Shown here piece after piece: positions 26,287-35,270 of a DNA stretch of 64,000 nucleotides. The first letter of the stretch is position 1. Each line of letters starts with the position of its first letter. Origin of the DNA: JBFWWP01 sp050246115 (lineage in GTDB: Bacteria > Planctomycetota > UBA8108 > UBA1146 > JAJFFE01); assembly GCA_050246115.1 (NCBI GenBank), contig JBFWWP010000003.1:62001-126000 (forward strand), given 5' to 3'. The position numbers were made by a program, and so were the translations under genes. The notes beneath the pieces are model-generated. The model was not told the origin of the DNA and ran no database searches. It saw only the letters and a program-made list of their open reading frames with translations.

Positions 26287-27752
26287 TGCCCGCGATTCGC
26301 TTGCCAGAACCGGTCCCGAGACGGTCTTGGGCGCGACGCTCGGGACCCTGGTTGCTGGTGTTCACCGTGGCGCTTGCACTCCGGCTCCCCTTCGTTACGG
26401 GACTGCCCGATACTCCGGATGCCGTACGGTTGATCCGCGCCATCGAGCACTTCGACGTGCACGAGCATTCGCCGCACTTCCCTGGCTATCCCGCGGCAGT
26501 CGCCCTCGTGCGAATGCTGCCGTTGGCAGCGGGGGTCGCTTGGTCTGCTTTGGCGGCGACTGCGGGGGCGCTCGCCTGTGTGCTGTTGGCCTGGGCCATG
26601 ACGCCAAGGGTCGCAGCGGGGGGCGCACTCTTGGGCGGACTCGTGTGCGCCATTTGGCCGTTTGCCGCCGGCGAGTCGGTTCGCGTCGCCACCGACACGC
26701 TGGTGTTGCCGTTCATCTACGGAGCGCTGGGCCTTCGGGAACGCCGAAGTGCGCCGCTCCTTTCTGGACTGGTCTTCGGGTTCGGGCTGGGGATGCGACC
26801 GTCGGCCGCGCCCTGGGTTCTCGGCCTCCTGGTGGGCAGTCGACGCGGTGCTGTCCTTGTCGGCCTGGCAGTCGGGATTGCAGCCTGGCTTCTCCCTACC
26901 CTGGCGGTGTGCGGAGCCTCCCTCTACTGGGACGACGGCTGTCACTTCGTGGCGGGTCACTTCACCCAATGGGGCGGTTCCGCGATGAGCCCGAACGCCC
27001 ATCCGGCGACGCGCGTGGCGAACATGCTCGAGCACTGGATCTGCACGCCGCTGACCATCGAGCCCTTCGGCCTCGGGGCCGGAGCCGCCCTCGGAGCGTG
27101 GTTGCTCGTCGGTCTGGCCGCGCGAATCCGGCGGCCGCAGACATCGAAGAGCGCGAGAACTCGCTCCGTGCCGAGTGCGCTCGGCTGGGGCGCGGTCGGG
27201 TACGGGGCCTGGATCGCAGTGGCGCAGAACCCGGAGCACTCGCGGCACGTGTTGCCCATTGTTCTCGTCGTGATCGCGGCGGCCGCGAGCGGCTGGCACT
27301 TGCTCATGACTTGCGAGACAGAGTCCCGGCGTCGGCACCGCCGCATCGCGCAGACTCTGACCGCGGCCGCCATCATGGCCTTGACCGTCAGCACGGTCAC
27401 CTCGGGGCGAGCCTACTCACGCAGCGTGCCGCCGATACTCAATGCCCTCACGAACCTCGCGGCCGATGCGCGCTTCGATCCGCAAGTCGACCGCGTCTAT
27501 GCCGGCGCCGATGCCGCTTTCATCAAGTGGCTCGCTCCCGACTGGGATACCCGCGGCGCCCCGAGTCTCGAGGACGCGCGGCACGACATGCGCAGCACTC
27601 CGCTCCTCCCGGGCCGCGTGTGGATCACCGGGATGGCCCTCGGAGACAACCCGCCGCCGGGGCCAGCGGCCGTTGCGGACGAGCGTCGGGGTTGGACTTC
27701 GCATTGGGGCGATCGAGTCTCGATCCACCTACTCTTGGAGAGAACCCCGTGA
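26286..27752 (+). CDS. Polytopic membrane protein, probable GT-C-fold glycosyltransferase
   Basis: 488 residues with about 10 hydrophobic segments. An early acidic loop between the first helices (LPDTPDAVRL, then EHFDVHEHSPHFPGYP) resembles the lumenal/periplasmic Asp motif of GT39/PMT-like polyprenyl-phosphate-sugar transferases; this is the basis for the call and remains an inference. The C-terminal 120 residues are soluble. ATG 26286 shares its A with the porin stop (TGATG), and the stop overlaps the histidine kinase GTG. No signal of horizontal transfer. Confidence 0.55.
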   Translation: MPAIRLPEPVPRRSWARRSGPWLLVFTVALALRLPFVTGLPDTPDAVRLIRAIEHFDVHEHSPHFPGYPAAVALVRMLPLAAGVAWSALAATAGALACVLLAWAMTPRVAAGGALLGGLVCAIWPFAAGESVRVATDTLVLPFIYGALGLRERRSAPLLSGLVFGFGLGMRPSAAPWVLGLLVGSRRGAVLVGLAVGIAAWLLPTLAVCGASLYWDDGCHFVAGHFTQWGGSAMSPNAHPATRVANMLEHWICTPLTIEPFGLGAGAALGAWLLVGLAARIRRPQTSKSARTRSVPSALGWGAVGYGAWIAVAQNPEHSRHVLPIVLVVIAAAASGWHLLMTCETESRRRHRRIAQTLTAAAIMALTVSTVTSGRAYSRSVPPILNALTNLAADARFDPQVDRVYAGADAAFIKWLAPDWDTRGAPSLEDARHDMRSTPLLPGRVWITGMALGDNPPPGPAAVADERRGWTSHWGDRVSIHLLLERTP

Positions 27753-29278
27753 CTCCCGACCGACCGTTCCCCCTCATACGCTTCTACGTGATCGCGAGCC
27801 TCATCACGATCGTACTCGTGGCTTCGACGACTGCAGCAGTGTCGGCGCGCCTCGTTCGTACCGAGCTCCTCGAGGAGGCCAAGCACCACGCCGTGCGAGT
27901 CATCGCACACCTGCGAAAAGACATCGAGGCGCACTTCATCCGCCCCACGCTCGAGCTCGACGGCGCCATCGACCTGGCCGAAGAGGGTCAGTTCGAGCGC
28001 CTGGACGCAGTCGTGCGCCGCATCGCCGAGAGCTTCTCGATCAACGCAATGTACATCTTCGACCGCGACGGGAGCATCCTCTACAGCACTCAGCGCGAGC
28101 ACGTTGGTTTCCGGGTACCGCCGGAGAATGATGCCTTTTGGACAGCAACCCAAGGACACGTGCGCTCGGTGGTGCTCAATCGCGGGACCCCGCTCGACTT
28201 GGCGCAGCGGCCCGCGTCAGCAGCGCTCCTCGAGACCTACGTGCCGGTGTCGTCCCTCGCCGGAGGATCGGAGTCAGGGCCGATCACGAACGTCATCGAG
28301 ACCTACCAGAACATCGACGCGCTGCAAGCCGAGGTCCGCCGGGCGCAGGTCGAGGCCACCGCCTACGTGATCGGCAGTAGCGTGGTCCTGTTCCTCGCCC
28401 TGCTCTGGGTCGTCTTGGCGGCGGATCGCTTCATTCGACGCCAAACCGAGGTCCTGGTCGACACCAATCGCAGCCTCACTCACTTGTCGGAGCGACTGGA
28501 GACCGAAGTCCAGCGTCGCACCCGCGATCTCATCCAGAAGGAGAAACTCGCGAGCCTCGGAACCCTCGCCGCCGGTGTGGCCCACGAGGTCAACAACCCG
28601 CTGGCGACGATCTCCGGGTGCGCACAAGGACTGATTCGCCGCCTCAACGAACACTCCCGCGGCGCGCCGCTCGAGCTCCCGGCGTTCACCCAGTACCTCC
28701 GCACCATCGATGACGAGACCGACCGGGTGAAACGGATCACTCGCAATCTCCTCGACTTCTCCCGGCAACGCCCGACCCTGGAGAGATCGACCGTGGATGT
28801 CACGCGGTTGTTGCACGACACGTTCGAGCTCCTCCGCGTCAGCGACGAGCTCGACGGCATCGAAGTGTCGAGCGACCCGGCTACCGACCCCGTGTTGTTC
28901 CCGGTCGACGCGTCGGAGATGCGGCAGCTGCTCTTCAACATCACGCGCAACGCGGCGGACTCGGTGCGCGAGCGGCGCCAGCGACAGCCAGGCCACGGCG
29001 GCCGCATTCGGTGGACGGTCCGGGTGGAAACCGGCAGGCTGAGCCTGCAATGTCGAGACAACGGCTGCGGTGTGGCTCCCGAGCATCTCGGCGAGATCCT
29101 CCAGCCCTTCTTCACCACCAAGCCGCCGGGAAAGGGTACCGGCCTTGGTTTGGCGCTCTGCCACGGAATCGTAGAGCGCCACGGCGGGAGCCTTCGCATC
29201 GAGAGCGAGGGTCGCGACCGCGGGGCAACCGCCAGCATCGAGATTCCCAGCGACACGGAAGCGAACGGCTCGTCATGA
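27749..29278 (+). CDS. Membrane-bound sensor histidine kinase, NtrB/AtoS type
   Basis: 509 residues. Helix at about 9-32, a 170-residue periplasmic sensor domain (Cache-like, with YIFDRDGSILYST), second helix near 210-230, coiled-coil linker, HisKA with His279 in GVAHEVNNPLA, then ATPase blocks: N-box NITRNAADS, G1 DNGCGVAPEHL, F-box FTTKPPGKGTGLGLAL. The H-box and N-box are those of NtrB-like kinases that partner sigma-54 activators. GTG 27749 overlaps the preceding stop (GTGA). The stop overlaps the response regulator by ATGA, so kinase and regulator are a pair. Confidence 0.93.
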   Translation: MTPDRPFPLIRFYVIASLITIVLVASTTAAVSARLVRTELLEEAKHHAVRVIAHLRKDIEAHFIRPTLELDGAIDLAEEGQFERLDAVVRRIAESFSINAMYIFDRDGSILYSTQREHVGFRVPPENDAFWTATQGHVRSVVLNRGTPLDLAQRPASAALLETYVPVSSLAGGSESGPITNVIETYQNIDALQAEVRRAQVEATAYVIGSSVVLFLALLWVVLAADRFIRRQTEVLVDTNRSLTHLSERLETEVQRRTRDLIQKEKLASLGTLAAGVAHEVNNPLATISGCAQGLIRRLNEHSRGAPLELPAFTQYLRTIDDETDRVKRITRNLLDFSRQRPTLERSTVDVTRLLHDTFELLRVSDELDGIEVSSDPATDPVLFPVDASEMRQLLFNITRNAADSVRERRQRQPGHGGRIRWTVRVETGRLSLQCRDNGCGVAPEHLGEILQPFFTTKPPGKGTGLGLALCHGIVERHGGSLRIESEGRDRGATASIEIPSDTEANGSS

Positions 29279-30636
29279 AACCACAGCGCCGGGTACTGGT
29301 CATCGACGACGAGAAGAACTTCGCGGACATGTTGGGCACCGAGATCGCCCGCATGGGGTTCGCGACCACGGTGGTCCACGAAGGACCTGCCGCCATCGAG
29401 CTGCTCGCCCGCGTGCCGGTCGATGTCGTCGTGACGGATCTCAAGATGCCGGGCATGACGGGGATCGAGGCCATTGCTCGGATCCGTCAGATGGATGACC
29501 CTCCCGAAATCATCGTCCTCACCGGTCACGCGACGGTGGAGACGGCTCTGGACGCCATGAAGGCTGGCGCGTACGACTACCTTACCAAGCCCTGCAAACT
29601 CGATGAGCTAGAGGTCGTACTCCACAAGGCGCTGGAGAAGCTCGACGCGATTCGCGATCGACGGGTGTTGCGCCAGTTCCTGGCGGACGGTCCCCCGGGC
29701 CTACTCTTCGTCGGCGCGAGCACGGCCATCCAGAAGGTGCTTGGCCGGATCGATCGGGTTGCCGCGAGCGCTGACGTCCCGGTCCTCATCCTCGGGGAGA
29801 GCGGCACGGGCAAGGAGCTGGCCGCACGCCGCGTTCACCAGCGGAGCCCCCTCGCCGCCGGGCCGTTCGTGACGGTCAACTGCGCGGTGCTTCAGTCACC
29901 GGTCCTGGAGAGCGAGCTCTTTGGCCACGAGAAAGGCGCGTTCACCGGCGCGACGCAACGCAAGCTCGGACTCTTCGAAGTCGCGAAAGGAGGCTCGCTC
30001 TTCCTCGACGAAGTCGGTGAGATCGCCGAGCCCGTGCAGGCCAAGCTCCTGCGAGCGGTACAGTTCGGAGAGTACCGGCGAGTAGGCGGGACCGAAACCC
30101 TGAACGCCTCGGTACGGATCATTGCGGCGACGAATCGCGACCTACAACAGGCGGTGGCGGAGGGCAAGTTTCGCGAGGATCTCTACTACCGTCTCAACGT
30201 CGTGCAAGTCGAGATGCCGCCGTTGCGGGATCGCCCCGAGGACATCTTGCCCTTGGCGCTCCACTTCCTCGAGCGCTATCGCGGATCGCGCGAGTCCGCG
30301 ATGGAACTCTCCCCGACCGGCGCCGAAGTACTCCAACGTCATCCGTGGCCTGGAAACGTGCGCGAACTCGAGAGCCTCGTACGGCGACTCCTGATTCTCG
30401 CCGATGGGCCAATCATTACCGCGCAAGACATCGAGGAGAGTTTCGGGTGGCCAGCAGCGGACGCGAATCAACTCCCGCGTACTCTCCTTCTCGAAGAGGT
30501 CGAGAGAGACCACATTCTCAGGGTTCTCAAGCTCTGCAACGGCAACAAGACCGAGACCGCTCAGAAGTTGGGAATCGCCCTCAAGACTCTCTACAACAAG
30601 CTCAATGCCTACCGCGACCAAGGGGTCGTCGAGTAG
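29275..30636 (+). CDS. Sigma-54-dependent response regulator, NtrC/AtoC type
   Basis: 453 residues. Receiver domain with phospho-acceptor Asp55 (VVTDLKMPG) and the conserved Lys of the last strand (YLTKP); AAA+ domain with Walker A GESGTGKEL, GAFTGA loop (contact with sigma-54), Walker B GGSLFLDEVG and R-finger region; C-terminal Fis-type HTH (KTETAQKLGIALKTLYNKL). It activates transcription from -24/-12 promoters after phosphorylation by the adjacent kinase. ATG 29275 overlaps the kinase stop. Last gene of the operon, followed by a bidirectional hairpin. Confidence 0.96.
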   Translation: MKPQRRVLVIDDEKNFADMLGTEIARMGFATTVVHEGPAAIELLARVPVDVVVTDLKMPGMTGIEAIARIRQMDDPPEIIVLTGHATVETALDAMKAGAYDYLTKPCKLDELEVVLHKALEKLDAIRDRRVLRQFLADGPPGLLFVGASTAIQKVLGRIDRVAASADVPVLILGESGTGKELAARRVHQRSPLAAGPFVTVNCAVLQSPVLESELFGHEKGAFTGATQRKLGLFEVAKGGSLFLDEVGEIAEPVQAKLLRAVQFGEYRRVGGTETLNASVRIIAATNRDLQQAVAEGKFREDLYYRLNVVQVEMPPLRDRPEDILPLALHFLERYRGSRESAMELSPTGAEVLQRHPWPGNVRELESLVRRLLILADGPIITAQDIEESFGWPAADANQLPRTLLLEEVERDHILRVLKLCNGNKTETAQKLGIALKTLYNKLNAYRDQGVVE

Positions 30637-30699
30637 GCCAGGGAGTCGCCCAAGGGGAGTTGCTTCGGAGACAGTTCGGTGGCGGCCGGGGCGCGGCCC

Positions 30700-30729
30700 G
30701 TGGCCGGCGTCACGGGGGCCGCCGGCCAC
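30700..30729. terminator. Bidirectional hairpin between convergent genes
   Basis: GTGGCCGGC (30700-30708) and GCCGGCCAC (30721-30729), a perfect 9-bp stem with a 12-base loop, midway between the response regulator and the convergent DUF1570 gene. No T-tract on either side. Confidence 0.55.
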
Positions 30730-30739
30730 GCGGATGCGG

Positions 30740-32164
30740 TCACTGACGCGCTTCTTCGTTGATGACTTTCATGATGTAGCGCTGCCAGTCTTCCTCGAAC
30801 TTGTCCATGTTGATCTTGCCGAAAGTGCGATCGTAGGCCTCGTGGATTCCTCGGTTCTTGCGCAACTCGCCCCAGTAGCTGTTGAGCAGTTTGCGATGGG
30901 ACTCGTTCGGGCCGAAGCAGCAATAGTAGACGATGGCCCACGCCTGAGCGTAGCAGATGGCAGCTTTCTCGCCGTACATCTCCCGCTGGCTCATGTTCAT
31001 GAGCTCGGCCGCGGGTACCAAGAGGCCGCGATTGCGCGCCTCTCTGACCGTGTCGAGGCGCCACCAGTTCGGTTTCACGCGCATGACGGCGCGACCGTCC
31101 ACCATCTCCTTGACCGCGGGGCCGAAGAAGTCCGCGACTCCCTCGTTGAACCACTGCGGGGCCGCTTCGAGATAGTCATGCAAGAACTGGTGCAGGCCCT
31201 CGTGATTGAGCACGAGAATCGTGTCCTCGGGCTTCTCATAGCGGAACAGGTAAAGCCGGCGGAAGATCGGATCATAGTGGCCGCCCGCTGACGGCGGGCC
31301 ACCCGCCGCATGGTACTCCTGCTGCGAGCCGTAGACCGTGACCTCGTACTTTCGGGTGGGCTTCGCGATCTCCGGGAACATGCCGGTATAGAGTCTCCGG
31401 ATCAGCTCGGCGCGCTCCCCGATCTCGGCGGCGTACGCTTCGGAGACGTTGGTCACGATGATGTAGTTCTCGGTCTCGACCTTGTACTCTTGACTCCAGG
31501 CATTGCCCTTGAGAACTCGGTCGAGTCGAAGGTCGAGAAACTCGGCGTCCCGGTTGGAGGCGTCGACTTGCTTGGCCGTGGCGAGGGTGGGCTTGGCGTC
31601 TTCATAGCGGCCCAAAGTGATCTGCATGAAGGCCTTGCTCAGTAGGGCCTCCATGTGCGCGGGCGCGATGGCGAGCACCAAGTCGAAGTGACCGAGGGCC
31701 ACCTCGAACTTCTTGTCGGCCTGGGCCACGTCTCCGAGCTGGTACCGCGCTTCGTAGAAGTCGGGCTTGAGCGAGAGGGCCTTCTCGAGGGCCTCGGCAG
31801 CTCGCTTGAAATCCCGCTTCGCGTAGTAAGAGCTTCCCAGGTAGTACCACGCCAGCGGTTGGCTCTTGGCGACCTCGGTGGCGCGCTTGGCACGTCGCAC
31901 AGCGACATCGACCTTCTCGCCGGCGTCGCGAGTCCCACGGAGGGCGGCGCGATAGGCATCGATCGCTTCGACCATGACCTTGCGCTCGTTGTCCGGCATG
32001 TCGTTCGGTAGCTCGAGATTGTTGGGCAACGCGGCCGGCTTGCCGGCAGGTTTTTCGTCCGCCCGCAGGGGAACGGCGGAGGGCGCCGCGAACAGAAGCG
32101 CCAAGGCAACCCACGTCGAGACAACTCTGGCAAACCGTCGACGCTCGACTCGGATCAACACCAT
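30740..32164 (-). CDS. Exported TPR protein with DUF1570/peptidase-MA-like domain
   Basis: 474 residues. Signal peptide (VALALLFAAPSAVPLRA), then three or four tetratricopeptide repeats (WYYLGSSYYAKRDFKRAAEALEKAL, ARYQLGDVAQADKKFEVALGHF), then a zinc-metallopeptidase-like region with HEGLHQFLHDYL (an HExxH motif) and a downstream Glu in WFNEGVADFFG, as in DUF1570 and peptidase-MA families. The gluzincin-like arrangement of motifs suggests an active protease, though family members are poorly characterised. ATG 32164 is preceded by GAGAGGAG. Its own promoter probably lies at 32234-32260. Confidence 0.8.
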   Translation of the reverse strand: MVLIRVERRRFARVVSTWVALALLFAAPSAVPLRADEKPAGKPAALPNNLELPNDMPDNERKVMVEAIDAYRAALRGTRDAGEKVDVAVRRAKRATEVAKSQPLAWYYLGSSYYAKRDFKRAAEALEKALSLKPDFYEARYQLGDVAQADKKFEVALGHFDLVLAIAPAHMEALLSKAFMQITLGRYEDAKPTLATAKQVDASNRDAEFLDLRLDRVLKGNAWSQEYKVETENYIIVTNVSEAYAAEIGERAELIRRLYTGMFPEIAKPTRKYEVTVYGSQQEYHAAGGPPSAGGHYDPIFRRLYLFRYEKPEDTILVLNHEGLHQFLHDYLEAAPQWFNEGVADFFGPAVKEMVDGRAVMRVKPNWWRLDTVREARNRGLLVPAAELMNMSQREMYGEKAAICYAQAWAIVYYCCFGPNESHRKLLNSYWGELRKNRGIHEAYDRTFGKINMDKFEEDWQRYIMKVINEEARQ

Positions 32165-32517
32165 GGGCTCCTCTCGCAACTGCACTACTCCTTGCGCTCG
32201 TCCGTGGGCCTACTCGTGACCCGTCGATTCTGTAATATACCTGGGCGGCTCCTCCAGCAAGAGCCCGAACCGGCGAGTTTTTTTTGAAACGCCAGCCCAT
32301 GAGGATTGCGTGAAGCCAAGGACTTCCCACCCCGGACCGGACGCGTGACCGAACCCGATCCGGCGGGAACTCGTGCGCCGATGCGAAGGAGCGCGGTCGC
32401 GCGCGGCCCGAAGAAAGGCGCACGGCCTGGTCCTGAAACTCGGCGCTCCTCGGGCAGGTTGGAGGAGGCGGGGGCGGAGCTACTGGACCGAACCCAAGTC
32501 GTTCGCCGGCACGCGGC
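32165..32517. other. Intergenic region (353 bp), promoter region of the DUF1570 gene
   Basis: Contains the candidate promoter at 32234-32260 and an 8-T run at 32278-32285 that is rare in this GC-rich sequence. Nothing else gene-like was seen; the small open frames here lack start signals. Confidence 0.5.
32234..32260 (-). promoter_or_regulatory. Candidate sigma-70-type promoter for the DUF1570 gene
   Basis: On the minus strand TTGCTG (32260-32255) and TATATT (32239-32234) are separated by 15 bases; TCTTGC two bases further upstream would give a 17-base spacer. It lies 70 bases before the start codon and is the most AT-rich spot in the spacer. Confidence 0.4.
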
Positions 32518-34314
32518 TCAAGGCTTGAGCACCTGCTGCGGCGTGAGCCCGAACTGACGCGTCAAGATGTGGATGTTGTAGTCGGTCGCGTGGTGGCAGT
32601 AGGTGTCCGAGCAGCTGTTGGTGTCACCCGCGACGTTGACGTGGTTGTCCATGACCATGGTCATGGTCGGATCCAGGCCCGGCATGTCGACCGGCCGATG
32701 GCAACCGATGCAGGGCAACCAACGGGCTTGGTTCTCCACGTAGATCGACGGCTGCAGGTGGCAAACCGTGCAGTCTCGCCGATCCTCCTTGTACCGTTCG
32801 GACAAGTAGTGGATGCGGTGGATGCGGTGCGACAGCAGGTTGTTCGTTTCGAATCCCAAGGCGAAGTGGCAGGACGTGCAGGTGCCGATGTCGCCATTGA
32901 AGTGGAGCGTGTTGGCCAAGTCGAAGGCGCCGGTGTGGCACTGCTCGCAGTTGCCCACGAGGCCAGGACTCTCGCGGTAACCATCGGCGAAGGGCAGACT
33001 GGAAACGTACAGGGGGACGACGCGCGTGATGAGACTCTGCTCCCCGCGAAAGACGCGGCGGGCCTTGATCGCGAACTCGTAGCGACCGGCACGAGCACCG
33101 ACGGGCAGCGTAAACGAGATCACGTCGGATACGGGGGTTGCCCATGCGGGCGGCCCCCCAAAAATCACCGGCGCCGGGGGGACGAGCTGCCACAGAGACA
33201 AGAACCCGTCGCGCGACGTCTCCGCGGCGACCTGCACGGTGTCGACGAGGAACGCGTCGGTCGGGATCACCTGGTGTGTCTGGTGTACGCTGTGTGTGGG
33301 CCCGGTCAGCGACGCAAGGAGCACCCCTTCGCGATTCTTGTCTTTGTAGAAGATGATCGCTGGGAACAGATTGTAGTACTGGAGCCCGGAGTCCACGGTG
33401 CCCGCCATGAACTCGGCGAAGGTCGGGAGCGAACCCGGGTTGTGGAGAGGATTGCCCGCGCCATCCATGAAGGCGAGCGTGAAGTCGACCGTCTCGCCGG
33501 GTTCGTAGTAGTAGCCGTTGGCCGGGGGCGAAGGCGTGACTTCGAGATCGAAGCCATACTCCCAAGGTGACGTCGCCGCCGAAGTCGGCTGCAGCGGCAC
33601 GTCGAGGAAGACGCCCGGGAGCCGATCCCACTCGACGCGCAGGCTGGCAGCGTGGCTGGGAATCACGAAGCGGCGGTCACCCGGGATACCATTGCGAAAC
33701 TGAACGCGGGCCTCGGCCGAGAAAGTGGCTCCGGTGAGGTCGTCCGGCGCCGGCGCCCCGTGGGCGAACGCGATCGCGCCGAGCCGGCGCGTGGCGAAGG
33801 ACTCGTCGGCGTGCACCGGCCAGTCCCCGGTCGTTGGGAGGTCGAACGGTGCAGCGAGCGCAACCCCTTGGGAGTCGAGCAGAGTCACGGTGAACCGGTG
33901 GTCTCCGTGCATCCACTCGGCCCCCTGGAGATAGGTCTGCCGCTGGTACTCGCCGGTGAGCTCGGCGATCCAAGCGACCCGCTCGATGGTGAGCCCGGTC
34001 CAGTCGGCGCCGGCAAGGAACGACTCGGTTTGCAAGCGATCGATGACCTCGGCTTCCGCACCGTGCACTTCGGTGGTGATCGAGATGCTGTCGATAGAGT
34101 AGGTCTCGCCCGCAATCACAGCCAGCGGCGCCGAGACGCCTTCGACGAACTCGAGGTCGAGTGCCGTGGCGGATGGCGAGACCGGATCGGAGGCGGGTGC
34201 GGGCGAGCTCGAGGACTTGCCGAAGCACCCGACGACGCCGAAGAGGAGGCTCGTTGCGACGAGTGTCATTCGGATCGGTGCGCGACTCGCGCGCTGGTTC
34301 CACGCTGGTTGCAT
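32518..34314 (-). CDS. Multihaem c-type cytochrome lipoprotein, OmcA/MtrC-like C-terminus
   Basis: 598 residues. Lipoprotein signal with SLLFGVVGC, a Ser/Pro linker, about 400 residues of beta-rich domains, then haem motifs packed at the end: CEQCH 456-460, CTSCH 479-483, CTVCH 515-519, CIGCH 535-539 and a CX4CH motif (CSDTYCH) at 568-574, with many extra His for bis-His ligation (HRIHRIHYL). Resembles one haem domain of OmcA/MtrC extracellular cytochromes, so extracellular or outer-membrane electron transfer is possible; reductase substrate unknown. ATG 34314 follows GAGAGGA. No partner porin is adjacent (the porin-like gene at 25150 is 6 kb away). Confidence 0.8.
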   Translation of the reverse strand: MQPAWNQRASRAPIRMTLVATSLLFGVVGCFGKSSSSPAPASDPVSPSATALDLEFVEGVSAPLAVIAGETYSIDSISITTEVHGAEAEVIDRLQTESFLAGADWTGLTIERVAWIAELTGEYQRQTYLQGAEWMHGDHRFTVTLLDSQGVALAAPFDLPTTGDWPVHADESFATRRLGAIAFAHGAPAPDDLTGATFSAEARVQFRNGIPGDRRFVIPSHAASLRVEWDRLPGVFLDVPLQPTSAATSPWEYGFDLEVTPSPPANGYYYEPGETVDFTLAFMDGAGNPLHNPGSLPTFAEFMAGTVDSGLQYYNLFPAIIFYKDKNREGVLLASLTGPTHSVHQTHQVIPTDAFLVDTVQVAAETSRDGFLSLWQLVPPAPVIFGGPPAWATPVSDVISFTLPVGARAGRYEFAIKARRVFRGEQSLITRVVPLYVSSLPFADGYRESPGLVGNCEQCHTGAFDLANTLHFNGDIGTCTSCHFALGFETNNLLSHRIHRIHYLSERYKEDRRDCTVCHLQPSIYVENQARWLPCIGCHRPVDMPGLDPTMTMVMDNHVNVAGDTNSCSDTYCHHATDYNIHILTRQFGLTPQQVLKP

Positions 34315-34401
34315 GAGCGAATTCCTCTCGCAGTGCGCATTCGGCGAGCCGCGTCGACCTCCCCCCGCAGACCGCCGCTCTCGGCCTGGCGCCTGCTGGC
34401 A

Positions 34402-34417
34402 GTTGCTGGTGAACGGG
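34402..34417 (+). repeat. 16-bp intergenic motif, copy 3 (diverged)
   Basis: GTTGCTGGTGAACGGG, with a further GCTTGA match to the 22199 copy after it. It is about 150 bases upstream of the next gene. Confidence 0.3.
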
Positions 34418-34566
34418 CTTGACCCAAGTTCGGGCAAGCGTCCACTCTATCCACGCAAGTCGACCGTGCCAAGAATTCGGTCCCGAGGAACATTCGGGCG
34501 CCGATCCGGACAGGGTTGGCGTCCAAGGGTTTCCCGGGGCCAAGTGCGTGGAGATCGGAGATGGGT

Positions 34567-35217
34567 ATGACCCAGGTGAACGTCGTCCGTGGCTCGGTGT
34601 CGCTCGCGCTTCTCTGGTTCGCCGTGGGTGTGGCGGCTCGCTTACCGGTGACATCGAGCCCGGCCCTCGCAGTTGCATTCGGTGAGGGCTTGGCGGAGGA
34701 CGGCGCGACGGATCCCCGCCAGCCAGCGAGCGGCGGCTCGGGCCTGACCTTGTCGGTCCGCGTCGTCAGCGGTGAGAGTGAGCCTTGGGAGCTCTGTGCC
34801 ACGTTCGAGAACAACGGCAACCAGGACATCTTCTTGAATCTGGGAATGCTCCTGGCGAACGGAAAGGTCCAGCTCCCGACCGCTCTCCGGATCATCCTGA
34901 CGGGCCCAAACGGCAACGCTCACGACCTGGAGTTCCGGGATCCTGAGCATCCCTTCGTCGGCGGGCGGGTCGACGACTACGCCGTTCCGTTGCGCGTCGG
35001 TTCGGCTCACTCTCTACGCCTGCGGTCGAAGCACTATTGGTGCCCGAAGAACCCAGAGGGCCTCGCCCTCCCGCCCGGAGACTGCACGCTCCAGCTCGTG
35101 TTCAGCGGTCGCTCGGCGCAACACGTGAACCTCGATACCGAGGGGATGAGACACATGCCGTACTGGGTCGGTGAGCTGCGCGCCCAGGGGGTCGTTGTCT
35201 CGCCCACCCAAAAGTAG
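34567..35217 (+). CDS. Secreted protein of unknown function
   Basis: 216 residues, not recognised. Signal peptide (SLALLWFAVGVAARLPV...SSPALA). The mature part looks like an immunoglobulin-like beta-sandwich: WELCATFENNGNQDIFLNLG, LRIILTGPNG, RLRSKHYWCP and DCTLQLVFSG, a pattern seen in cell-wall or serpin-like inhibitor proteins but not specific. GGAG at 34557-34560 gives ATG 34567 a 6-base spacer; ATG 34561 is possible but has no spacer. Divergent from the multihaem lipoprotein. Confidence 0.6.
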   Translation: MTQVNVVRGSVSLALLWFAVGVAARLPVTSSPALAVAFGEGLAEDGATDPRQPASGGSGLTLSVRVVSGESEPWELCATFENNGNQDIFLNLGMLLANGKVQLPTALRIILTGPNGNAHDLEFRDPEHPFVGGRVDDYAVPLRVGSAHSLRLRSKHYWCPKNPEGLALPPGDCTLQLVFSGRSAQHVNLDTEGMRHMPYWVGELRAQGVVVSPTQK

Positions 35218-35270
35218 ATGCGTACGACCCAGAGATCGAAGCGTACTCCAAGACCCGATGGTGACCTGGG

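Noticed and set aside
26225..27748. N-terminal extension of the histidine kinase frame (about 500 codons)
   Set aside because: It overlaps the porin and membrane-protein genes out of frame and has no kinase-like or sensor-like sequence; GTG 27749 with the GTGA overlap is the natural start.
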